DNA from: Flavobacterium proteolyticum
GTDB taxonomy: Bacteria; Bacteroidota; Bacteroidia; Flavobacteriales; Flavobacteriaceae
Direction of reading: 5' to 3'
Length of the DNA: 64,000 bases
NCBI RefSeq assembly: GCF_015223105.1
Contig: NZ_JADFTZ010000001.1
Span: 372,001 to 436,000 of the forward strand
In this document: piece after piece, positions 52,976-62,803 of the stretch
Numbering within the stretch: the first letter of the stretch is position 1
Layout: each line of letters starts with the position of its first letter
The notes under the pieces: model-generated
Seen by the model: the letters and a program-made list of their open reading frames with translations, nothing else
Told to the model about the DNA's origin: nothing
Database searches by the model: none
Position numbers and translations under genes: made by a program

Positions 52976-55777
52976 TTATTTCAATTTTTTCTTAACCTCT
53001 ACTTCATGGAATCCTTCGATTAAATCATACTCACGAATATCGTTGTAATTTTTAATCTGCATACCACAATCATATCCTTTTGAAACTTCTTTCACGTCGT
53101 CTTTGAAACGTTTTAAGGTAGCTAATTCACCTGTGTAAATTACAACTCCTTCTCTAATTAATCGAATCTTAGAATTTCTGAATATTTTACCATCTGTAAC
53201 CATACATCCTGCAATAGTTCCTACTTTAGACACTTTAAACAATTCTCTAATCTCCGCAGTACCGGTAATTTCCTCTTTCATTTCCGGAGACAACATTCCT
53301 TCCATAGCATCTTTCAAGTCATCAATTGCATCGTAAATAATTGAATAGTTACGGATATCGATTTCTTCTTTTTCAGCTAATTGTTTTGCATTTCCTTGCG
53401 GACGAACGTTAAATCCGATAATAATCGCATCTGAAGCAGAAGCTAACAATACATCAGATTCTGTAATAGCTCCAACACCTTTATGAATAATATTAATTTG
53501 GATTTCCTCAGTAGATAATTTAGAGAATGAATCCGATAATGCTTCTACAGAACCGTCCACATCTCCTTTAAGAATAATATTCAATTCTTTAAACTGACCT
53601 AAAGCAATACGACGACCAATTTCGGCAAGCGTAATATGCTTTTGAGTACGAACCGATTGTTCACGTTGTAGTTGTGTACGTTTAGCTGCAATTTGTTTTG
53701 CTTCTCTTTCGTCTTCGTAAACATTGAATTTATCACCCGCTGTTGGTGCGCCATCCAATCCTAAAACAGATACCGGAGTTGATGGTCCAGCCGTTTTAAT
53801 TTGGTGACCTCTTTCATCAAACATGGCTCTAATCTTACCATGATTTTTTCCAGCTAATACATAATCACCCACTTTTAAAGTTCCTGCTTGAACTAAAATA
53901 GTTGAAACATAACCTCTACCTTTATCTAACTGAGCTTCTACTACAGTTCCTAAAGCTGGTTTATTTGGATTGGCTTTTAATTCTAAAATTTCAGCCTCTA
54001 ACAATACTTTCTCTAATAATTCAGGTACTCCTTGACCAAATTTAGCCGAAATGTCTTGAGATTGATATTTTCCACCCCAATCTTCAACCAATAAGTTCAT
54101 ACCTGCTAATTGCTCTTTAATTTTTTCTGGATTTGCTGTAGGCTTATCCACTTTATTAATAGCAAAAATCATTGGCACACCCGCCGCTTGCGCGTGACTA
54201 ATTGCCTCTTTTGTTTGTGGCATGATTTCATCATCGGCAGCAACTACGATAATGGCAATATCGGTAACTTGAGCCCCACGAGCACGCATCGCTGTAAACG
54301 CTTCGTGACCTGGTGTATCTAAGAATGTGATTTTTTCGCCATTTTCTAAGATTACCCCGTAAGCTCCAATGTGTTGTGTAATTCCTCCTGACTCACCAGC
54401 AATAACATTTGCTTTACGAATGTAATCCAATAATGAGGTTTTACCGTGGTCAACGTGACCCATTACGGTAACAATTGGCGCTCTATGAACTAAATCTTCA
54501 GGATTATCTTGAATTACTTCAGCAGCTTCTTCAATATCAGTAGTGATAAATTCCACTTCATATCCAAACTCATCAGCCACAATTGACAAAGTCTCAGCAT
54601 CTAAACGCTGGTTCATTGTTACCATAATTCCAAGCGACATACATGTTCCAATAACCTTAGTAATTGGCACATCCATTAAAGCAGCAATTTCACCTACGGT
54701 AACAAACTCAGTTACTTTTAAAGTTTTGCTTCCTTCTTCTTGTGCTTGTAATTCGTCATCTACACGTTGTCGGTGCGAATCTCTTTTATCTCTACGATAT
54801 TTTGCCGATTTTGATTTATTCCCTTTACCTTGTAATCTTTCGAGAGTTTCTTTAATTTGGTTTTTAACGTCTTCTTCAGAAGGCTCTACCTTTTGAATAA
54901 TTGGTTTTTTTCCTTTGTTAAAACCTCCAGCTCCATTACCTTTTACAAACTCTTTTTTTGGACCACCCGCATTATTATTGGCTCCAGGAGTTCCTGGCGT
55001 ACCTGGTTTAACAATACGCTTACGTTTGTTTTTATTGTTGTTAGCAGCATTCGCCCCACCTGCATTCGGCGCTTGAGGAGTTCCAGGCTTTTTAAAATCT
55101 TTTTTAGGATCTTCTTTTTTCTTTTTTGGTTTATCAAATTGAGATAAATCAATTTTCTGACCAGTGAAAGTAGCCCCTGATAACTTTTGATATTGTGTTT
55201 CGATTTTTTCCTCAACTGCTTCTTCAGATGAAGTTTCAGATTTAACTTCAACCTCTTTAACTGGTTTAACAATTTCAGGCTTTTTAACCTCTTGAATTTC
55301 GGTTTTAATTTCGGCTTTGACAAGTTCAGAAACTTTTTCCTCTACTACCTTTTCAACTGCCACTACAGGTTTTTCTTCAGAAATTGGCTTTTCAGATTTA
55401 ACTTCTGGTTTTTTAGGATCTAAATCGATTTTACCAATAGCTTTTGGACCTGATAAAACGGCCTTAGCTTTGATAACCTCTTGTCTTTGACGCTCTTCTT
55501 CCTGCAAACGCTTTGCCTCTTGTTCTTTTTCAAGTTCACGTTTAAGTGCTTCCTTCTCTTTTCTTTTTTCTTCACTTACTTCAAGAGAGGCTACCTTATT
55601 CCCTTTGTCAGCAGAAAATTGACCACATAAGACTTGATACTCCTCTTGAGATATTTTAGCATTTGGACTTGACTCAATTTCATGACCCTTTTCTTTTAGA
55701 AAATCCACAGCTCTATCAAGAGAAATATTTAACTCCCTTAAAATTTTGTTTATTCTTATTACTCTTTCTTCAGACAT
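52976..55777 (-). CDS. infB: Translation initiation factor IF-2
   Basis: IF-2 is the GTPase that positions initiator tRNA and promotes subunit joining. The 933-residue protein starts with an IF2_N-like segment ([17 protein letters not shown]). A long low-complexity region follows (Lys/Glu, then Asn/Gly/Lys-rich to about 330), and then the GTPase: G-H-V-D-H-G-K-T-S near 442, D-T-P-G-H-E near 488 and N-K-V-D near 542. The EF-Tu-like domains 2 to 4 complete it. It is the last gene of rimP-nusA-infB, 48 bases after nusA. Confidence 0.97.
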   Translation of the reverse strand: MSEERVIRINKILRELNISLDRAVDFLKEKGHEIESSPNAKISQEEYQVLCGQFSADKGNKVASLEVSEEKRKEKEALKRELEKEQEAKRLQEEERQRQEVIKAKAVLSGPKAIGKIDLDPKKPEVKSEKPISEEKPVVAVEKVVEEKVSELVKAEIKTEIQEVKKPEIVKPVKEVEVKSETSSEEAVEEKIETQYQKLSGATFTGQKIDLSQFDKPKKKKEDPKKDFKKPGTPQAPNAGGANAANNNKNKRKRIVKPGTPGTPGANNNAGGPKKEFVKGNGAGGFNKGKKPIIQKVEPSEEDVKNQIKETLERLQGKGNKSKSAKYRRDKRDSHRQRVDDELQAQEEGSKTLKVTEFVTVGEIAALMDVPITKVIGTCMSLGIMVTMNQRLDAETLSIVADEFGYEVEFITTDIEEAAEVIQDNPEDLVHRAPIVTVMGHVDHGKTSLLDYIRKANVIAGESGGITQHIGAYGVILENGEKITFLDTPGHEAFTAMRARGAQVTDIAIIVVAADDEIMPQTKEAISHAQAAGVPMIFAINKVDKPTANPEKIKEQLAGMNLLVEDWGGKYQSQDISAKFGQGVPELLEKVLLEAEILELKANPNKPALGTVVEAQLDKGRGYVSTILVQAGTLKVGDYVLAGKNHGKIRAMFDERGHQIKTAGPSTPVSVLGLDGAPTAGDKFNVYEDEREAKQIAAKRTQLQREQSVRTQKHITLAEIGRRIALGQFKELNIILKGDVDGSVEALSDSFSKLSTEEIQINIIHKGVGAITESDVLLASASDAIIIGFNVRPQGNAKQLAEKEEIDIRNYSIIYDAIDDLKDAMEGMLSPEMKEEITGTAEIRELFKVSKVGTIAGCMVTDGKIFRNSKIRLIREGVVIYTGELATLKRFKDDVKEVSKGYDCGMQIKNYNDIREYDLIEGFHEVEVKKKLK

Positions 55778-55825
55778 ATAACCTTTTTAAAATTCTATTA
55801 TGTTGTGTGTTGTTTGGTTTAAGAA

Positions 55826-57067
55826 TTATCCTTCTAATTCTTCTTTTAATATATTAATTACATCTAAAATAGTTTCCTCTTCAAGATCTGTTCTTCTTAC
55901 CAAGTCAGCAACATCTTGATTTAATACGCTTCTAGCTGTATCTAAACCGATTTTTTCAAATTCTTCAATTACCCAAGCTTCAATTTCATCTGAGAACTCT
56001 CTTAATTCTACGTCATCTTCTTCTTGTGCAACACCTTCTCTTATAACATCAATTTCATAACCTGTTAACAAACTTGCTAATTTAATGTTATTTCCTCCTC
56101 TACCAATAGCTTTAGAAACTTCTTCAATTTTTAAGAACACTTCTGCTGTTTTAGCTTCTTCGTTAATTTTAACTGTAGAAACTTTTGCAGGACTTAATGC
56201 TCTTGTTATATATAATTGAGTATTAGTTGTATAATTAATTACATCGATATTTTCATTTCCTAACTCACGAACAATACCATGAATACGAGAACCTTTCATT
56301 CCTACACAAGCTCCTACAGGGTCAATTCTATCATCATAAGAATCTACTGCTACTTTCGCTTTTTCACCAGGAATACGAACTACTTTTTTGATTGTAATTA
56401 AACCATCAAATACTTCAGGAATTTCTTGTTCAAATAATTTCTCAAGGAATTCAGGAGCCGTTCTCGACATGATAATTTGAGGTTTATTCCCTTTCAATTC
56501 AACATTCTCGATTACACCTCTAACATTATCGCCTTTTTTGAAATAATCATTTGGAATTTGTTTTTCTTTTGGTAAAACAATTTCATTTCCTTCATCGTCC
56601 ATCAAAATTACAGCTTTTGGACGAACATGATGCACTTCTGCTGTATAAATATCACCTATCAAATCTTTAAATTGTTTATAAAGATTTGTATTATCGTGTT
56701 CATGAATCTTAGAAATTAAGTTTTGACGTAATGCCAAAATAGCCCTTCTTCCCAATTGAATTAATTTCACCTCCTCTGAAACGTCTTCACCTACTTCAAA
56801 ATCAGGCTCAATTCTTCTTGCTTCAGACAAAGAAATTTCAGAATTTGGATCTTCTACTTCACCATCTTCTACAACAACACGATTTCTCCAAATCTCCATA
56901 TCCCCTTTGTCAGGATTAATGATGATATCAAAGTTATCGTCTGATCCATATTTCTTTTTCAATGCATTTCTAAATACATCTTCTAAAATTGCCATTAGTG
57001 TAACTCTATCAATGAGTTTATCGTCTTTAAATTCTGAAAACGATTCGATTAATGCAATATTCTCCAT
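55826..57067 (-). CDS. nusA: Transcription termination/antitermination factor NusA
   Basis: NusA binds RNA polymerase and nascent RNA to control pausing, termination and antitermination. The 413-residue protein has an N-terminal polymerase-binding domain, then an S1 domain (about 135-205), two KH domains with V-G-A-C-V-G-M-K-G-S-R near 252 and A-I-G-R-G-G-N-N-I near 320, and an acidic C-terminus. It lacks the extra C-terminal repeats of E. coli NusA. It is 13 bases after rimP in the classical operon, which is often autoregulated. Confidence 0.96.
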   Translation of the reverse strand: MENIALIESFSEFKDDKLIDRVTLMAILEDVFRNALKKKYGSDDNFDIIINPDKGDMEIWRNRVVVEDGEVEDPNSEISLSEARRIEPDFEVGEDVSEEVKLIQLGRRAILALRQNLISKIHEHDNTNLYKQFKDLIGDIYTAEVHHVRPKAVILMDDEGNEIVLPKEKQIPNDYFKKGDNVRGVIENVELKGNKPQIIMSRTAPEFLEKLFEQEIPEVFDGLITIKKVVRIPGEKAKVAVDSYDDRIDPVGACVGMKGSRIHGIVRELGNENIDVINYTTNTQLYITRALSPAKVSTVKINEEAKTAEVFLKIEEVSKAIGRGGNNIKLASLLTGYEIDVIREGVAQEEDDVELREFSDEIEAWVIEEFEKIGLDTARSVLNQDVADLVRRTDLEEETILDVINILKEELEG

Positions 57068-57080
57068 GTCAACTCTTTAT

Positions 57081-57548
57081 TTAAAATGATATTATAACAA
57101 TTGCTTCTTTTATACTCTCGTAAGGAATTTCCAGCTTCTTATCAACCGTTTCTTTTCCTTTACCTATTTTTTTTGGCTCACGTGCCTGCCATTCTAAAAT
57201 TATCTTTACATCATCAGCGAATGATAATTTAGCCTCAACCTCTTCTGACGAAATAGTTTTAACCTTCAAAGTTCTTCCAATATTTTTCTTGTATTGTCTT
57301 ACTAATTTTAACGGACTTGAAACGCCTGCTGAAGCAACTTCTAATGAGAAATCTTGCTCTTCTCTATCCAAATTATTCTCAACTGCTCTACTTACGTCAA
57401 TACAATCTTGTAAATTAACACCTGAATCACCATCTAAAATTACACTAATTTTATTAGCTTCATTGATAGACAAATCAATTAAAAAAAGATGCTCACGTTC
57501 CGCCAATGCTGCATCCAATACTTCCTGAACTTTACTTTTAAATGTCAT
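57081..57548 (-). CDS. rimP: Ribosome maturation factor RimP
   Basis: RimP assists late assembly of the 30S subunit. From the ATG at 57548 the protein has 155 residues, including [17 protein letters not shown] near 40 and [14 protein letters not shown] near 67, the most conserved RimP segment. Upstream in-frame ATGs exist at 57584 and 57620, but translation from them would run through a strong leader hairpin, and relatives I recall start M-T-F-K. It is the first gene of rimP-nusA-infB. Confidence 0.94.
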   Translation of the reverse strand: MTFKSKVQEVLDAALAEREHLFLIDLSINEANKISVILDGDSGVNLQDCIDVSRAVENNLDREEQDFSLEVASAGVSSPLKLVRQYKKNIGRTLKVKTISSEEVEAKLSFADDVKIILEWQAREPKKIGKGKETVDKKLEIPYESIKEAIVIISF

Positions 57549-57555
57549 ATTTTTA

Positions 57556-57582
57556 TAAAAAGAGGCACGCTGTGCGTGCCTC
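57556..57582 (-). promoter_or_regulatory. Terminator-like hairpin in the rimP-nusA-infB leader (possible attenuator)
   Basis: On the minus strand GAGGCACGC and GCGTGCCTC form a perfect nine-pair, GC-rich stem with a three-base loop, followed at once by five T residues and then AT-rich sequence up to the rimP ATG eight bases later. It lies between the promoter element and the first gene of its own operon, with no upstream gene on that strand for it to terminate. Confidence 0.65.
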
Positions 57583-57609
57583 ATAATCCTTTGTTCTTTA
57601 ATAACGTTG

Positions 57610-57617
57610 CAAATATA
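57610..57617 (-). promoter_or_regulatory. Putative -7 promoter element for rimP-nusA-infB
   Basis: On the minus strand this reads TATATTTG, matching TAnnTTTG. Transcription would start near 57603, giving a leader of about 55 bases that contains the hairpin. Confidence 0.55.
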
Positions 57618-57716
57618 CAATTTTTTTTGAATTAAAAAACATTGTCAGTTTGGATATTTTTTGTACTTTTATAGTGTAATTCATTTTACATCATTAAAAT
57701 AACCTAAAACAAACTT

Positions 57717-58541
57717 ATGAAACGAATTTTAGTACCAACCGATTTTTCAAAACACGCAGAATACGCATTAAAAGTTGCAGCACAAATCGCCAAAAAAAAT
57801 GACGGAGAGATTTTTTTACTACACATGTTAGAACTACCAACTACAGGTAACGATGCTGTTTCAAGAGCTCACGATATTCCAGAATTAATGTTCTTTAAAA
57901 ATGCAGCCGTAGCAAAACTTGATGAATTAATGGATGCCGATTATTTAGATGGCGTAAAAATTTCAAGAATTATTCAATTCGAAATGGCTTTTGAAGGAAT
58001 TATTAAAAATGGAGAAGCTCATAATGCAGATTTAATTGTTATGGGATCTCATGGAGCAAATGGTTTCCAAGAAATGTTTATTGGATCAAACACTGAAAAA
58101 GTAGTAAGAAATTCTGAGGTTCCAGTACTAGTTATAAAAAGAGAAGAAGATACTTTTAACGCATCCAAATTCGTATTCGCTTCTGATTTTTCTGACGAAA
58201 TTAAAAAACCGTTTGAAAAAGTTGTAGAATTTGTTAACAAATTTGGATCTCATCTTTATTTAGCCAATATCAACACTCCAAACAATTTCAAATCTACTAA
58301 AGTAGCTCAAAAACAAATGGATGAGTTTATTGCTAACTTTAAAATCGACAATTACTCAACACATATTTATAACGATGTTAATGTTGAAAAAGGTATCTTA
58401 CATTTTGCAAAAAGCATTGATGCAGACATTATTGGAATGAGCACACACGGAAGAAAAGGTCTATCACACTTCTTCAATGGAAGCATTAGCGAAGATTTGG
58501 TAAATCACGCCAAAAGACCAGTTATCACCTTTAAAATCTAA
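57717..58541 (+). CDS. Universal stress protein, two tandem Usp domains
   Basis: The 274-residue protein has two UspA domains. The first starts K-R-I-L-V-P-T-D-F-S-K-H-A-E-Y-A and ends with the ATP-binding-type G-S-H-G-A-N-G-F-x(8)-G-S-N-T-E-K-V pattern near 118-140. The second starts F-V-F-A-S-D-F-S near 153 and ends with M-S-T-H-G-R-K-G-L-S-H-F-F-N-G-S near 245. Such proteins respond to starvation and other stresses; the client process is unknown. It is divergent from rimP, monocistronic and followed by a strong terminator. Confidence 0.93.
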   Translation: MKRILVPTDFSKHAEYALKVAAQIAKKNDGEIFLLHMLELPTTGNDAVSRAHDIPELMFFKNAAVAKLDELMDADYLDGVKISRIIQFEMAFEGIIKNGEAHNADLIVMGSHGANGFQEMFIGSNTEKVVRNSEVPVLVIKREEDTFNASKFVFASDFSDEIKKPFEKVVEFVNKFGSHLYLANINTPNNFKSTKVAQKQMDEFIANFKIDNYSTHIYNDVNVEKGILHFAKSIDADIIGMSTHGRKGLSHFFNGSISEDLVNHAKRPVITFKI

Positions 58542-58558
58542 TTTCAAGATTTTTACTA

Positions 58559-58590
58559 TAAAAAAGACCGCTTTGAAGCGGTCTTTTTTA
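58559..58590 (+). terminator. Intrinsic terminator after the universal stress gene
   Basis: AAAAAAGACCGCTT-TG-AAGCGGTCTTTTTT is a strong GC-rich stem ending in a T run. It lies about 18 bases after the stop codon. Confidence 0.92.
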
Positions 58591-58624
58591 TATTTTATAA
58601 CACTCCAAATCAGACACATATGAA

Positions 58625-58659
58625 CATAAAAAAACTCCGCCTAAGATAAGCGGAGTTTT
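58625..58659 (-). terminator. Intrinsic terminator after tRNA-Gln
   Basis: AAAACTCCGC and GCGGAGTTTT pair perfectly around a nine-base loop, and on the minus strand the T run extends further. It begins one base after the tRNA discriminator position. Confidence 0.88.
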
Positions 58660-58660
58660 G

Positions 58661-58731
58661 TTGGCCCACAAGGACTCGAACCTTGAATGACGGTACCAAA
58701 AACCGGAGTGTTACCATTACACCATAGGCCA
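58661..58731 (-). tRNA. tRNA-Gln, anticodon TTG
   Basis: The minus strand folds as a 71-base tRNA. The acceptor arm is TGGCCTA/TGGGCCA (one G-U pair) with discriminator A. A D arm contains TGTAATGGTAAC. The anticodon loop is TTTTGGT, with anticodon TTG, and the T arm is CAAGG-TTCGAGT-CCTTG. The 3' CCA is not encoded. The first anticodon-stem pair is C-U, a mismatch. The gene stands alone with its own promoter and terminator. Confidence 0.93.
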
Positions 58732-58760
58732 ATACCTAACAACCTTTTCGATTGCGAGTG

Positions 58761-58790
58761 CAAATGTAGAACATATTTTTTATTCTGCAA
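58761..58790 (-). promoter_or_regulatory. Promoter of tRNA-Gln with both -33 and -7 elements
   Basis: On the minus strand a TTG box (58790-58788) is followed after 19 bases by TACATTTG (58768-58761), which fits the full Bacteroidota consensus TTG-N19-TAnnTTTG. The tRNA 5' end lies 29 bases downstream. This is the best two-box promoter in the window. Confidence 0.65.
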
Positions 58791-58887
58791 ATTTTTCTAA
58801 AAAAAATATTAAAAAAAATAATTAACTAATATTATAAACAAAAAAATAGTTTCTTTGTAGGAGAATATAGAAAAACCAAAAAACAAT

Positions 58888-61800
58888 ATGAATTCATTCA
58901 ACTTTAAAAAGTGGAACACCATTTTAGGCTGGTCTACTTTTATGGTAGCTTTAATTACTTATTCATTAACAGTAGAACCAACCTTGAGTTTTTGGGATTG
59001 TGGTGAATACATTGCAACATCGGCTAACTTAGAAGTGGGACATCCACCAGGAGCTCCGTTATTCCAAATGTTAGGTGCTTTCTTCGCTATGTTTGCGTTT
59101 AGTCCAGATAAAATAGCCTTAATGGTGAACTATCTTTCTGTATTTTCAAGTGCTTTTACAGTGCTTTTCATGTTTTGGTCATTAACTATCTTGTTGAAAA
59201 AAGTAATCGTAGGTGAAAAAGAAATTTCAACAAATAATGCTGTCATGATTTTAGGCAGTGCCGCTGTTGCAACTTTATCATTTACTTTTACTGATAGTTT
59301 TTGGTACAATGCAGTGGAGGCCGAAGTTTATGCCATGGCAACATTTTTAATTGCATTACTATTTTGGTTAGGATTACGTTGGGAACAAGAAATTAATACA
59401 CCTCGTGGAAATAAATGGTTATTGATTATTTCATTGGTAATCGGACTTTCATTTGGAGTTCACTTTATGGCCTTATTAGCTTTTCCTGCAATTGGATTCT
59501 TATATTTCTTTAAAAAATATAACAATGTAACTTTAAAAAGCTTCTTAATAGCTAATGTAGTTATTATCGCTATTCTACTTTTTATTTTTAAATTATTACT
59601 CCCATATACGTTAGCTTTCTTTGGTAAAACTGAAATTTTTATGGTGAATAGCCTTGGGATGCCTTTTAACTCAGGTACTATTTTTGCTTTTATTCTAATT
59701 ATTGCAGTTTTTTACTTCGGATTAAATTATACCAAGAAAAAAGGGCACGTTTTTTATAATACTTTAATATTAGCAACACTTTTCATTTTGATTGGTTTTT
59801 CGACTTGGATGATGTTACCTATCCGTGCCAACGCCAATACACCTATTAACGAAAATAAACCTTCTGATGCTGCAGAGGTTTTAGCGTACTACAATCGTGA
59901 GCAATATGGGGAACAAAAATTATTCTACGGACCTCAATTTTCAGATACTTATTCAGGCTTAGACCCTGTTACTCCGTATTTAGACGACAAACCTAATTAC
60001 GAACGTGATTACAAAACAAAAAAATACATCATCACAAACGATTACATCAATGCTAAGCAAAATACAGATGATGCACACAAAGCCATATTGCCTAGAATGT
60101 GGAGTAGCGAGCATAATGAAAATTATATGATTTTTACTGAACCTTTAGAATTCAGAATAAATCCAGAATACGCTCACGAAGACGAATTAGTCAATATCGT
60201 AACCCAATTTAGAAAAGCTTATGATGCGGGAGAAGTTGACGAAAAAGACTATGATAAATTTTTAAAAGGATATGGCGAATATTTAATTGTAGACAAACCT
60301 ACTTTCTTCAACAACATGAAGTTTATGGTGCAATACCAATTTGGATATATGTATGTGCGCTATCTACTTTGGAATTTTGTGGGTAGACAAAGCGATGAAC
60401 AAGGGAAATACGATAACACCAATGGTAATTGGTTAAGTGGCATTAATTTTATTGATGAAATGTTCATTGGAACTCAAAAAAATCTCCCATCTGATATGGC
60501 AAATAACAAAGGAAGAAACACCTATTTCTTCTTACCTTTTATTTTAGCTATTATAGGAATGGTATTCCATGCAAAAAGAGATATTAAAAGTTTTTATGTC
60601 TTACTTACATTATTTTTATTTACAGGCTTAGCTTTAAAAATATACTTAAACGAAAGACCTTTTGAACCAAGAGAAAGAGATTACGCTTTAGTAGGTTCGT
60701 TTTATGTATTTGCTATGTGGATTGCTTATGGTATTTATGCTATTTTTGATTCTTTGAAAAAATACATTCAACCTAAAATTGCTATTCCAGTTGTATTAGT
60801 TCTTTCTTTATTAGCCTCACCAGTAGTGTTAGCGTCACAAAACTGGGACGATCATGATCGTTCTAATAAAGACACTGCTTTAACAATGGCTAAGGCTTAT
60901 TTAGATTCTTGTGAGCCTAATGCTATTTTATTTACAATTGGCGATAACGACACATTCCCTCTTTGGTACATGCAAGAAATTGAAGGATATAGAACTGACA
61001 TCCGAATCGTAAACACAAGTTTGTTCATGACCGACTGGTATATTGATCAAATGAAAATGAAAACGCATAATTCTGAACCAATTCCAAGTTCATTTAACAG
61101 AGAACAATACAAAGGAAGTAATAGAGATTATAGTTTATTCGTAGAAAGAACTAAAGAACCTTTATTATTAGACGAAATGCTTAAATTCATTGCTTTAGAC
61201 GATGAAAGAGCTAAAATCGAATTGAATAATGGTCGTAAAATCAATTATTTTCCATCTAAAAAAGTAATTTACCCTATCGATAAAGCAGCGGTAATAAAAA
61301 ATAAAGCAGTTTCAGAAAAATTCTATGATTCAATTGTTCCGGCAATAGAATTTGAAATTAAAGATGACGCGCTTTACAAAAATCGTTTGATGATGCTTGA
61401 CATCGTAAATCAAAATAATTGGAAACGTCCTATTTATTTTACAGGTGGAAGTTTTGGTGAAGACGATTATCTTTGGATGAAAGATTACCTTCAATTAGAT
61501 GGTATGTGCTTTAAACTAGTTCCTATTAAAACTCCTGCAGAATCACCAAGCCCAATGAAAATGGGACAAATTGATTCTGAAAAAATGTACAATATTGTAA
61601 TGAAATGGGATTGGGGCAATAGCGGAAAACCAATTATCTATCACGATCCTGAAACACGTAAAAACAGTATTAGTTATAGAACTAATTTGGCTCGTTTGAT
61701 GGAAACCTTAATTATAGAAGGCAAAAAGGATAAAGCTGAAAAAGTAATTGATTTAGCAATGGAAAAAATGCCTGTTAAATATTTCGAATATTATTCTATG

Positions 61801-62088
61801 TTAGAACCTTTTGCAATGGGATATTACGAAGTTGGTAAAAAAGAAAAAGCTAGAGAAATTATTTCTGAAGTAATTAAAAAATATCAGGAAAACCTAACTT
61901 TTTACAACAGTTGGAAACCTAGCGAGCAAAACTTTGGCGCTATGGATATTGTTACTACAATTGAACAATATAGAAGTTTACTTCAAGCATCAAAAGATGC
62001 TAATGATTTAGAATTTTATAACAAAGAGAAAGTAAAGTTCAATAATTTCAATAAAATGTTCCAACGTTTTGGCAGAGAAATGGAATAA
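58888..62088 (+). CDS. DUF2723 family large membrane protein (GT-C-like glycosyltransferase fold) with C-terminal repeats
   Basis: The 1066-residue protein opens with a membrane domain of about twelve helices. It contains E-P-T-L-S-F-W-D-C-G-E-Y-I-A near residue 31 and G-H-P-P-G-A-P-L-F near 52, the DUF2723 signature whose acidic residue in the first loop is reminiscent of GT-C glycosyltransferases. A soluble region follows, with R-D-Y-A-L-V-G-S-F-Y near 590, N-W-D-D-H-D-R-S near 652 and F-T-I-G-D-N-D-T-F-P near 690. The C-terminus has TPR-like helices (about 930-1060). I infer an inner-membrane enzyme that modifies exported molecules, possibly by glycosylation. The substrate is unknown. It has its own terminator. 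Confidence 0.82.
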   Translation: MNSFNFKKWNTILGWSTFMVALITYSLTVEPTLSFWDCGEYIATSANLEVGHPPGAPLFQMLGAFFAMFAFSPDKIALMVNYLSVFSSAFTVLFMFWSLTILLKKVIVGEKEISTNNAVMILGSAAVATLSFTFTDSFWYNAVEAEVYAMATFLIALLFWLGLRWEQEINTPRGNKWLLIISLVIGLSFGVHFMALLAFPAIGFLYFFKKYNNVTLKSFLIANVVIIAILLFIFKLLLPYTLAFFGKTEIFMVNSLGMPFNSGTIFAFILIIAVFYFGLNYTKKKGHVFYNTLILATLFILIGFSTWMMLPIRANANTPINENKPSDAAEVLAYYNREQYGEQKLFYGPQFSDTYSGLDPVTPYLDDKPNYERDYKTKKYIITNDYINAKQNTDDAHKAILPRMWSSEHNENYMIFTEPLEFRINPEYAHEDELVNIVTQFRKAYDAGEVDEKDYDKFLKGYGEYLIVDKPTFFNNMKFMVQYQFGYMYVRYLLWNFVGRQSDEQGKYDNTNGNWLSGINFIDEMFIGTQKNLPSDMANNKGRNTYFFLPFILAIIGMVFHAKRDIKSFYVLLTLFLFTGLALKIYLNERPFEPRERDYALVGSFYVFAMWIAYGIYAIFDSLKKYIQPKIAIPVVLVLSLLASPVVLASQNWDDHDRSNKDTALTMAKAYLDSCEPNAILFTIGDNDTFPLWYMQEIEGYRTDIRIVNTSLFMTDWYIDQMKMKTHNSEPIPSSFNREQYKGSNRDYSLFVERTKEPLLLDEMLKFIALDDERAKIELNNGRKINYFPSKKVIYPIDKAAVIKNKAVSEKFYDSIVPAIEFEIKDDALYKNRLMMLDIVNQNNWKRPIYFTGGSFGEDDYLWMKDYLQLDGMCFKLVPIKTPAESPSPMKMGQIDSEKMYNIVMKWDWGNSGKPIIYHDPETRKNSISYRTNLARLMETLIIEGKKDKAEKVIDLAMEKMPVKYFEYYSMLEPFAMGYYEVGKKEKAREIISEVIKKYQENLTFYNSWKPSEQNFGAMDIVTTIEQYRSLLQASKDANDLEFYNKEKVKFNNFNKMFQRFGREME

Positions 62089-62103
62089 CTAATTTCTAAA
62101 ACA

Positions 62104-62148
62104 CAAAATGTTCCAAGTGAAAGAAATTTCGCTTGGAACATTTTTTTT
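62104..62148 (+). terminator. Intrinsic terminator after the DUF2723 gene
   Basis: AATGTTCCAAGTGAAA pairs with TTTCGCTTGGAACATT (one G-U pair) around a four-base loop and is followed by eight T residues. Confidence 0.92.
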
Positions 62149-62164
62149 ATGCTAATTTTACAAC

Positions 62165-62803
62165 ATGAACTTCAACTGGATAAAAACAAATAAATGGATC
62201 AAAAAGATTTTCAATAATCTGGTTTGGGATATTCCAAATTTAGAGAAAAAAATCTATTTAACCTTTGATGATGGCCCAATCCCTGAAGTTACTGAATGGG
62301 TTTTAGATATTTTAAAATCGGAAGACATAAAAGCCACTTTCTTTTGTATAGGTGATAACATCCAGAAACATCCAGCAATTTATAAAAGAATACTTGCTGA
62401 AGGTCACCAAACCGGAAATCACACTTTCAATCATTTAAACGGTTGGAAAACTGAAACTAATCAGTATATCGAAAATTTCAAATTGTGTAAAACTGAACAC
62501 TTAAAATTGAACACTGAACACTCTTTTCTATTTCGTCCTCCTTACGGAAAAATTAAACCAAGTCAATCAAAAGCAATTCGAAATTTAGGGTACAAAATAA
62601 TTATGTGGGATGTGTTAAGTTATGATTTCGACTCAAACATTTCTGCAGAAAAATGTTTAGAGAATGTAATTTCAAATACACAACAAGGAAGCATTATCGT
62701 ATTTCACGATAGCTTAAAAGCAGAAAAAAATCTGAAATATGCATTGCCTAAAGCAATACAAATTTTAAAAGATAAGGGGTTTGTTTTTGATGTAATTTCT
62801 TAG
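62165..62803 (+). CDS. Polysaccharide deacetylase family protein (NodB homology domain)
   Basis: The 212-residue protein carries the NodB motifs in order: L-T-F-D-D-G-P near residue 35 (catalytic base Asp and metal Asp), G-N-H-T-F-N-H-L near 92 (metal histidines), F-R-P-P-Y-G-K near 121, M-W-D-V-L-S-Y-D near 145 and I-I-V-F-H-D-S near 178 (catalytic His). The family removes N- or O-acetyl groups from peptidoglycan, chitin or other glycans. There is no clear signal peptide, though the first 25 residues are aromatic and basic. It starts 76 bases after the DUF2723 stop and beyond that gene's terminator. Confidence 0.91.
   Translation: MNFNWIKTNKWIKKIFNNLVWDIPNLEKKIYLTFDDGPIPEVTEWVLDILKSEDIKATFFCIGDNIQKHPAIYKRILAEGHQTGNHTFNHLNGWKTETNQYIENFKLCKTEHLKLNTEHSFLFRPPYGKIKPSQSKAIRNLGYKIIMWDVLSYDFDSNISAEKCLENVISNTQQGSIIVFHDSLKAEKNLKYALPKAIQILKDKGFVFDVIS

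Noticed and set aside
58540..58790. Cluster of hairpins as a CRISPR-like or small RNA locus
   Set aside because: The hairpins are one terminator for the stress gene and one for tRNA-Gln. There are no spaced direct repeats.
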